Below the pieces are notes generated by a model, which worked only from the letters and a program-made list of their open reading frames with translations, was not told the DNA's origin and did no database searches. Shown here one piece after another: positions 1 to 10,100 of a DNA stretch of 12,974 bases (positions are counted from its first letter, which is position 1; each line of letters begins with the position of its first letter). A program made the translations under genes and the position numbers. Origin of the DNA: Ichthyophonus hoferi. Its lineage: Eukaryota; Opisthokonta; Ichthyosporea; Ichthyophonida; Ichthyophonidae. Location of the stretch: NCBI GenBank assembly GCA_002751075.1, contig NAOQ01000019.1, positions 1-12,974 of the forward strand, read 5' to 3'.

Positions 1-1197
1 TACATTTGTTGCCGCCACTGGCACGTGTGGCTGGGGCTCGGTGGCATTCTTCATCTTGCGGTCCTGTACCATTTTGTTCAGCTGTACCCTTTGTTCTGGG
101 GTCAAGGTAGATCCAAGCATGTTCTTGTTTGCTTGTACAGTCAGGGGCCCTACACCCGTGGAGACACCCATCTGGGTTGTTCCATTAGCTCCCACCAGGG
201 CCCCCTGTGGTGAACTGTTGTTGACTGCATTACCCGGACTAGCCACTGCAGCCACCGCAGCCCCTGCAACATTAACCTGGACATTGTTTGCCGGTGTCCC
301 GTTGGCTGCAGTGCCGTTGGACCCAGCGACAGTGTCAGCAGTAGTTGTTGGGTTTACAGTAATTCCCATCTGGGTGAGAATGCCCTGGTAACTTTGCCGG
401 AGTTTATTTGCATCCGAAGTTAACACCCTAATGCGTCCTTGCTCCTGCTCTTTCTCCTGTGGAGTCATGGTAAGCTGATGCTGCTTGTAACGATTAATGG
501 CTTCGTAGGCTCCTTTCTGCTTCTCATACAGCATATTTCGGATATTGACAACTTTGTGCTGCTGGTCTGCAGGAAGTAGCTGGATTTGGTGTTGGATGTG
601 TGCACTAACCAGTTGCCGGTGCGCCTGTTGAGCGGCTGTTCCTTGTGTAATGCCAGTTAGACCGCTTGATTGAGGGGTAGCCGGGATGGCCGGCTGAAAG
701 CCCTCGGTGTGGCCAGTAGCTTGCGCCAATCCCAGTTGCTGTAGCTGCATCTGATGTTGCAATGCCTGTACCTTCATTTGCTGTTGTAGTTGTCGCATCC
801 CTGACTGCTGTTTGGCCACATCCTGTGGCATCATATGTGATTGCTGTTGAAGAAGTAGCGCCTGTTGAGCGGTTGTCGCATTACCTGATGCCTGCTGCTG
901 TAACAGCTGCACCTGTTGGACCAGTGCTGGGTTGTTGAGAGCAGCCTGATTGAGAATGGCCTGTTGCTGGGCCTGTGCCAGCTTCATCTGCTGCAACTTG
1001 GCAAGGGTGGCTGGGTTGTTAGCTAAGGTAGCAAGAAGGGCGGCTTTGGTCTGGTCAGTCATTGGGCTCCCTGTTCCCATAGTGGTCTTGCCTCGTCCCA
1101 GATTGGTGGCTTGCATCAGGGGTGAGGTTACAGTGGGGGTACTAGTGGGTACCTGCAGGCTCATCGCTGACGCATTGGATGCCTGCTGCTGTACCTG
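1..1197 (-). CDS. CREBBP/EP300: Exon s: Gln-rich C-terminal region, open at the window edge
   Basis: 399 codons with no stop, from a tandem acceptor (AACAGCAG) to base 1. It starts QVQQQASNASAMSLQVPTST. Then come TKAALLATLANNPATLAKLQ (possible NCBD-like helix), a repeat of the pattern (AALNNPALVQQVQLL), Gln/Met-rich helices, a charged helical segment at about 364-590 (NIRNMLYEKQKGAYEAINRY and on), an Ala/Asn/Gly/Val-rich spacer, and a last charged piece, LTPEQRVQLNKMVQDRKMKN. Human CBP is also Gln-rich here and carries the NCBD. The charged segments are not in the human protein as I recall it. The exon or gene continues past base 1. Confidence 0.87.
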
Positions 1198-4100
1198 CTG
1201 TTGATGGGTTAATTTTATTAGAACATACTTTAATATAGCGGGTGGTACATAGTCATCAAAAGAGATAACTGATTATGCTCTTATGGATGGTCTTTGTATC
1301 CTTTATTAAATATTTTTAAGCATATTGATGTAGGTAAATTTGAACATATCTTTATGTGCATACGAGAGTGTTTATTTATGTGCAAGCTTATGTCTATATC
1401 TGCGCCAGTGGACTGAAAAAAAAAAGGTTAACATACCGCATTCTGCTGAATAAACTGCTTCATGGCACGACGGCGAGCCATTTTCTGGTGCTTGCGGGCC
1501 TTAAGCAGTTTCTTATTACGATTACGTATCTGTGTTTTGATCTGCATACAGAATGGGAACGCACAGCCCAAGGGTGCCTTACATGTCTCAGCATGCATCA
1601 CAGTCAACTTAATTAACTGCGAGCAAGTACCACAGTTGCGTCCCAGCTTACAAGTACGAGTGTGTGCCACCAATTGGCGCATCTTGGGGCAGAATTCCAC
1701 CGTACATGTGGTATCTGAACACTTGCAAGAGTGTTGCAACACTTCCAATAGAACACGGGGATTGCGCAACCGCGCAGTTTTTTCTTTGGCTTCGGCTGCT
1801 GCCTTGGCTGCATCTGAAGAGGGAGCACAGAGATAATAGGTAAGACGGTGTGGAATGGGATATGGAGGAAAAATGTATGTTTCCCAAACGAATATTATCA
1901 AAAGAATTGGCATTTCATAATAATACACTAATACAGCCAAAATAAAACGGCATATTCAGGCATATAACTAGACACTCTGTCGTATATGTTGGACACCAAC
2001 TTCCGGAGAAATTCAAGACAATAATATGATAGATAAGAGTCAATCAATATATAATCAGGCACCCAGAGGGACTCACATTGGGCGTCAGCCTCGGAGAGCA
2101 TAAAACATGAACAAATGCAAACGTTATTAGTATTATTATTATCTATTTCTCTTTCTAGTTTAGTTATATGCAAAATGTTTGCATGCTTGTACAGGCATGA
2201 GTCGAAACATAGGTAAACGATTGAGTGAGTATTTATGCACGTATATGCATGCATAGGTGGGATGATATTGGTACAAGCTGTTGGGTCCACAGGTGATGAT
2301 AGCCAACACAGTCCCGAATGACTTACCGCCTGGCGTAGCACCAGCCTTCGCCACCTCTTCAGTGTCATCGTCAAGTACATCAAAGCCGATTTGTACCATA
2401 TCGTGTTCGTGTTTTTTAGTCTTGTAGCATGTGGTGCATAGGTCAAAGTCCTGTAAAGCAACGTAGATGTCAGTTCCATTTGTGATAGTAAGATATATAT
2501 AAGAAAGGCTGATGGAATAGAGAATTTTTATATATATAAAACACAACCAACCTCGCATATTGGACAATGGAATCGTGGATCCAAAGCACCCATCCTGCCA
2601 TCACAGTCGTTACAGGTGAAGTCGGCCATCTCACCTCCAGCATCGTTATGATGCATATGCCAAAGGAACATCATACTACTGTGCCGTGAGTTACGCAGTG
2701 TGTTAAACTGCAAGGGGGTGCCGTGGGAGGGGAGGTGGGTAAATAAATATAAGATGAAACGATTGACGTGTGCTTTGCAGAATAAGCGTAAAATCGAGAA
2801 GAAAAACGAAAACGCAAGTGTGGGGGCGCAGTTATTAAATCAATGTACGCATCAAATGATAAATAGAAAGGCATAAGTGATGATGGAATACGGGAAACGG
2901 CTGTGGTCAGTAGAGGGGAAAGAGAGAGGGAATAAACCAATACCCAAAAATAAAAAGTATACATGATTGGTTCATTTATTTTCTTCCAATGGTTGATAAT
3001 AAAAAAGGTAGCGGTATTGACAGCGGTAAAGACTTTGGCAATATATTTTATATAATACGTATATAGGTCGAGGAAGTGTGACAAGAAGTAATCAAAGGAA
3101 AGACAGACTAGGTATAAAATTAAAGTTACCATTGTCACAGTTTTTTATATATTACAGGAAAGCACTCAATAACCACATGTATCGCTAGAAAAATAAAAGT
3201 GGCTGCAGGTGTATGAGGATATTAATTCAGGTTATACAGGAGGCATATAGATGAAGAAAAAGATGAGCCAGCGATAGTACGAGGGAAGAATGGGGCAATA
3301 GAGAAGGGTTATACCTGGTACTTGTTTTCACGAGCTAAATTAAGAAACACCTCACGACCATCTAGCAGATCGTTCCTAATGACTGGATTAGGATCGTCGG
3401 TCCCTCGATCCATCTGCCCCCATTTATCCAGTAGCATAAGCATCACTATTATTCCAGTGGTAAACTATACTCCAGACACCCTAGCCACACACAATAACAT
3501 ATACACGGCTTTTAAACTTGCATTGTATTTGTTTCAACCAAAGTACCAAAATATTTCCAATACTCCTCTATTTACGCCACTCTCTTTCCATTAGGAACAC
3601 AAACTAGTTAGTAGAATTTATAATGCAATAACCATGACTGGCACTACTACACTGTTGCCCTATATGAAAATGCAGGAACAGAATTGTAAGCAAATATTAT
3701 GTATTCACGGCTCGTTTATGTATATTCATTGTTAGGTGTTTGCTTGTGTATAGATATCGATGGGTGTGTGCAATCAAGATAATCCGAGTGTAAAGGCATA
3801 CAGGCAGGTATGTGTATACATATATTGGTAGGGTTTAGCACACACACACACACACACACACACATACAGCAGCTTCGACGTCGGCAGTGAGTTGGACAAC
3901 AAAGAAGACGTCCTTATTGCGTTGCATATGCTCCAATAGTACTGCCATCAGATCAGATGTCTGGCGTTGTAGTATAGGTCGCTTCGGAATTTTCTTTTTT
4001 GCTGTACCTTTCTTGCTGTTCTTAGCGGCTTTTTTGTGGTTGGGGGTATCTAATTGTATAGACAACACGAGTTAATGTATAATTAAAGGACAGCTCTTAT

Positions 4101-7100
4101 ATATATACATGCACATGCACCACAACAACATATATTACTTCTTTGGGTAAATATCTACACCTCCATATATATCTGCACAAACATCTGCACATGTGTACAT
4201 ACACCCATTTTTACACATGTATGAAATTACTTTTTTTACTCGACTTTTTGTTCATAGACGATGAAGTAGTATTGATAAATGCCTCGCTCAGTTCTCCCTC
4301 TTCTTCCTCTTCCTTTCCTTTTTCCTCTGATAAGCGTTGTATACTTTGCTCTATAATATCAGCCCAGTGGTCTCCATACATGTTCTGTAAGTTACGTGCT
4401 GTCGTCAACTCTGAGGACATACTAAGAATGTCTCCAAATTTCTCAATCACACCTTTTTCCTGCGTAAGGAGCCATGGGTCGAGTCAGCTAAAGTATGGGT
4501 TAGGTGGAAAGGACAGCAACAACACTGTCCACCTATATATGACACATATGATTACATTGGGAGGGGTGAGGGGGTGTATGTGCGGGTGGAATACTGAGAT
4601 ATAACAGCAAATATGCGCGACAGTCAAATGTAGTATATAGTTGGTTGGTTAATAGGGAGGGTGAGTGAAAAGAAAAAGAAAAAGACCTTAAAATAGAAAC
4701 TAGAACTGGAACATTAATAAAACAAATTCCGTGAATAAAAACAGCAAGTAAAAAGAAACCAAAACTTGGAGAGAAGAAGTTAAAGAGGAGAAGGGAAAAG
4801 GCTACCTTTGCCGCATCTAGCATCTGTCGGTACCATTCCTGCAATCGTTTAGGCTTAGGAGTTCTCTGTTCTTCTGGGTGGCAATGAAACATATAGTCAT
4901 CTCCAGCCGAGGGCGGACAGGCCCAAATATGTGCCCAGGCATATCCGTGATCACGACTATACTGCATGTAGCAGGTCAGCAGCTCGTGATAGATAGGGGT
5001 TCGTAGTCTGGGAGGTGGAATTACATGGAGGTAGGTAAGTATGTATCATGTTATGTCCTTAGTGGATCTGTGACGCCTGGTATTCAGCTGTGATGATGTA
5101 TGTTACATTGCCATATGATTGTGGGATTAACCATAGAAACTTATAAATGCTTATAAGTCAACATGACCAGTATGACTGTCGGAGTTGTGTGACTGATATT
5201 GTAGTACCTTTCCTAAATTAACTCACAGACTTGGCTTGAGAGATCTTGATTTTTTTTAAAATGGTAGATAATTCCCAAACTAGAGTAGCATGAAATGTGA
5301 TACTAGTCTATAGGCTATCTATCTACAGAGGTGTTTTCACAGGTCAAACGGATCTTTAAGCTTATCTTCGTTGGAGTATTATCATTAATATATCCCGCAT
5401 TGACCAAACTGTACACACTACATAATCATATAATCATCGTCGTGTCTAGTCAGAGTGATCCTATTGGGATGAACCAAATCGCGCCATATTATGCAAGTAA
5501 ACTAAATATGGGATGTCCTGATCTCCAATCATATGCGCATGACAAATAAATAAATAATATAATTGTATAGGTATACATAAACATTGTTCTATTTAAAACT
5601 ATTGCATTTAGTGATCATTTTATTGTAATGAAGTGATTTTATGGAAGAAAACCATAAAAACGTTGAGGGGCGCAATTGAATGTTTGAAAAAAAAATTTTT
5701 TATGGCAAATTTTATATGAAACAAACTGGCTAGCTTAAGAATGGTATAAGGTGGTAGTCATATATAACTACGCGCTTTAACATTATACGTCCAGTCATAT
5801 ATGAGAAATAAACTTGGAAGTGATATAGCCATAACAAATATGCATCAATGTATATCCAAGTATATATCAATTGTAGTTTGACTATTAATCGAATGGCAAG
5901 GTTCCATCCTAAGATAAGACTGATCCAAGCATGTTTAAGGAGGTGAAAAACATATCATACAAAATGTAAAAGCATGTATGGCCAAGTCTCTATTTGTATC
6001 TATCAACTGTATTTTTATCTCTTAGTTACATGTAACCATTGACTATTGACAGTTTTATTTCTTGTACCTATTATGAGACGAGCAATATGCAGGTAGGCTT
6101 AAGGAAATAAAGGTAGGACATAGAAAAATGAAAGAGACACAAAGGGGGGGCGGGGATAATTACTTTGCGGGTTGGAAAAACTTTACGCTGTCAAGGTATG
6201 AGATGTAGATACGCGACTTGTTCGGCTCGGCCGCGGTAGAAGGATATTCGTGTAAATGCATGCCGAAAAAACATACATCCACCCCGTCGATTTTCTAATA
6301 TCATTTCCAATAGGTCAGTAGAATGTAGCACACTCTAGCATATGTTTATTAAAGAACACGTCTTAGCTTTACACATCTCCCCTCCATGACTAGATAGATA
6401 TTACTACCATGGTTTAGCTACACACATCCCTAGCATATATATATATATAATGCCACTATTGTACCCGTAGCCCCAAAAAACAGTTATGCTGAGATATAAC
6501 AGCAAGCACATAAACATGGTTTATAAGCAATCTATCTTCTATCTTCGGTCATAGCGCTATCCTAATCAAGATGTAATGAAAAAGAGACGTGCAATAAAAA
6601 CGACAAATCGTACTGGTTTGATTTGGAATAAATAGAAAGGACGCATATAATAAAATATAATGTATTGATAGTTACAGGTGCAACTATATATATGTGGCAT
6701 TAGCTAATTACTGGTGCTAATTAACCATCCAATCAAACCCAACAATGTGGTGTGGCCAGTGATAACATATGTCTTGATTATAATTGAAGCCCATTGTTTA
6801 ATGATCAACCCGAATAATGTGGGCAATAATAAGGATTTATAGGCCTCACTCACATGCGCAGTTGTATATGTGTATATAACATAGTATACACAGAATATCA
6901 CGACCAATTGCTTAGATATCAATATACAAATGAACTTGCCTGGAAACAGAATATGGCTTTGTGACGGTACGGGAAGACCTTAGGGTAGTCAGGGTATCTG
7001 CAAAATGGCACTCCACTCAGATATAGCTCGCCTTTCTATTTAAAGAGAAAAAAAAAAAGAAAGAGAAAGAGAGCAAGGCCACTAGAGATATATATTCCAA

Positions 7101-10100
7101 GACAGTAAGAATCGAGCTTGATATCATACACAGTTTATGTCAATACACTCCGTAAAGGCCTCAACAACAACCAAACATCAGGCTAACCTTTTCTGAATGC
7201 CTAGTGGAGTTTCGTATTCTTTGTCCACATTAAGACAGCAGCGAATAGTCACAGGGGTAATCTTGTCTATATCAGGATGGTCTTTTTGATATTTTTTTAT
7301 CAACTTTGCTATCCTTTCCTCTAATAGGTCGCTTAGATCGTTCTTGGGAAGTGCTGTGTTGAAGTAGATAAGATGAGAACAGGCTATATAGAGTATATAA
7401 GAGGTATATACTGTGTATAAGGGGTGTATAGTCTGTATACGGAGTCTTAGTGTTTACAAGATAAATAGACTGATCAAAGGTTGTGCAAACCATCCTTCCC
7501 CAAAAGTGTATGCTGTACATATATGTCTATGTATATATATAAATATGTGCTTATATACAAATACATGCTTACATATACCTCAATGCATAAGCTTCCCCCT
7601 CTCTTCATACAAAACATTTCCTTATTACAACTTCGAGCCGTCTGACTTTAACTTGGGCATGTAATTTCCAATTAACTAATTAAGCATGGAACAGTAATAT
7701 AGACACATGTAAACCATAAGTGCTGAGCTTCAAGATACTAACCTTCAGCTGAGAAATGAACCCAGCTCTTCCAGGTATCCTTGATATTTTTTTCTACTTC
7801 ACACTTGGCGCAGTAGAGTTTCTTGGAAACAAACTTATTGTGAAGTCTGCAGATACTATGAAGTCGCATTTTACAGCCCGAGCACTCCACCCACTGTGCG
7901 AATAGTAAAAGTTATGTGTTACATTTATATATGTATATAGCATATAGATTAATGCGGATAAATAAATAAAAGAACAAGTAAACGAGTAAGAAAGTATAGA
8001 CGCATGTATGTATGTATGCATGTATGTATGCATGTACGTCACACACAGCCATTCATCAAGACACCATGAACACCAAATCCTCACGATACACTGCACTGTT
8101 ATTCTACGTGTTCTTACCGGCTCATATTCTAGGTGATCATTGACCTTCTTTTCAAACTTTAACTTTGGATATTTCACTTTTTCCTGACCTTTTTCCAGAC
8201 TGAACTCTGACAACTCCACCTCGGAAGAGGATTCGTTCTCATTGTAGCACTTCTCACAGGCATTTAAACCCTTAGCATTTGCACCGACACTAGTATATAT
8301 GGATTAATGGGAGAAAGAGAGATATACAGTGGATTTTTAAATTATGTGTAAAGATAGATGTTAGTGTGTGTTTTTATTGGTTGGGATTGGGAAAATGTTA
8401 ATAGGTAAAACAGGGCAAGAAAGCAAGCTGCCAAAAAAAAAGAGGTGCAAACAGGCAGGGAGCAAAGGGGAGAGAGAAAGGAAAGGTATAATAATAGAAG
8501 CTACATAGTCCTACCCGACTAAAAGCACTTACTCGTCGTCAGGAGGGAGTGCATAGTAGACACTGTCTCGAGGCACCATGCTATAGTTGCACAGGACGCC
8601 TGAGCACCACACGGGAGACGGTACGTATTGTTGTTGGGCTCCAGCACAACAGTAGCCTAAATCCGCCATCTTGGTCTTGATTACTGTGTAATCTACAGAT
8701 TAGACGGGGTCGTGATTTACGTATGCATGTATAGATAAGAATGTATCTTAAAGATATACGGGTGTAGGAGATCAAGAGGTGGGATAGGTGTGGACTAATA
8801 AATGATACTATGGAAGGCAAACTTGAGAGAGAATGGAATTGAAACAAAAATGGGTTCACTTCAACAAAAATAAAATGAATAGATTATAGAGCAATTCGAT
8901 TTGAAAACCAAATTAATGACAAGAGTGAAACCCCTGTCCGTTAAACTATACAGAACACAAAATAACCGCCATCGCCTAACCTCTCCTGGATCAACCTCGC
9001 TATAACAATAGATATATACATATCCTTGTATATACACACAAGCCTACACTTGCATGAGACTAAATAAATATAAAGTACATGCTTCCATCTTAGTATAAGC
9101 ATACCGGTGTAAAGGGGAACTAGTGCCAAATCATTACTCTGAGTGGTCACAAATAGTTGACTTAAACCCACAAAAATTGGTCTACAACTACATTGGACAG
9201 ACTACACCAATAGCATATGGAGAAACACATTAGTTGGTATCCACTACAGATCACAGTCTTCATTTAGCATGAAGGAACAGTGTACAGACAAATGTAATGC
9301 CAGCATAAGAATCAAGATATAACTATTTGGGCATATGCCCAGATCTAAAATGACAATAAACAATAAACACAGCACTTAATCCCCGCACCTAATACGTAGC
9401 ATTGGTTTTCCATATATAAGTATGACTGATCAAACTAGGGAATACATGCAATCCGTTTCCGCACCAATACCAACCTACCATCTTCAAAATACTTTTCAAC
9501 GGCGAGGGTGAGCTTGTAAACAATGTGTGTTCTTCTGTTGTAGATCTTGGCGTTGGAAAACACCAGATGTACATCATCGCAATACTCAATGTGATCTTTG
9601 TACGCCAGTGCCTCTAGCTTCTCTTTGATTGTCCTAAAGTCCATTGGACATTTCACGATGTCTGGGTAGTCCTATGTGAACTATCAATATTAGCCTATCT
9701 CAACCCAATACAGCATAGTGCTACACTACGTACACTTCAATCAATTATTGAGGTGTTACTGAAGGTTCACCCATTCCCCTCTCCTTGTACAACACTATTA
9801 TCCAATACCATATGTGTTTGCCTTTGTCACCCATGAAAATGTCATGTATTTATTTATTCTTAGCGCATCTCCACATCCACATACACACTCTCGTGCGATT
9901 CATAATCACGCATACTAGCCTATCCACTGTCCCATCACCCGATGACAGATATATCGCAAGCAAAGTAAAAAAGTTGATATCAGAAGAAAAACAATAAGTA
10001 TAGACCAAGAGGCAATAAAAAGAGGAATGAAGTGAGAGGATAATTAGGTTGGATTATTAGTGAAAGAAATTAGCAACATACCGGAATATTAAGTAAAACT

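Noticed and set aside
41-391. Plus-strand open frame of 116 codons at the left edge
   Set aside because: It lies antisense to the continuous Gln-rich C-terminal coding frame, which has no stops over 399 codons and correct splice phase.
1462-1836. Plus-strand frame opposite TAZ2
   Set aside because: It is antisense to an exon with three intact zinc sites and matching splice phases.
2671-3138. Minus-strand open frame of 155 codons in an intron
   Set aside because: Tyr/Phe/Ser-rich chance translation of intron sequence with no homology.
5331-5549. Plus-strand open frame inside the largest intron, possible nested gene
   Set aside because: It opens with GTG, is short, resembles no protein I know, and AT-rich introns give such frames by chance.
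5637-5659. Hairpin as a transcription terminator or RNA gene
   Set aside because: Arms are only 8 bp and AT-rich, it lies within an intron of a eukaryotic gene, and there is no supporting context.
6940-7353. A frameshift between the first and second HAT exons
   Set aside because: It appeared only when I used the upstream AG at 7036. The acceptor at 6998 restores frame and gives human-like spacing to FPYR.
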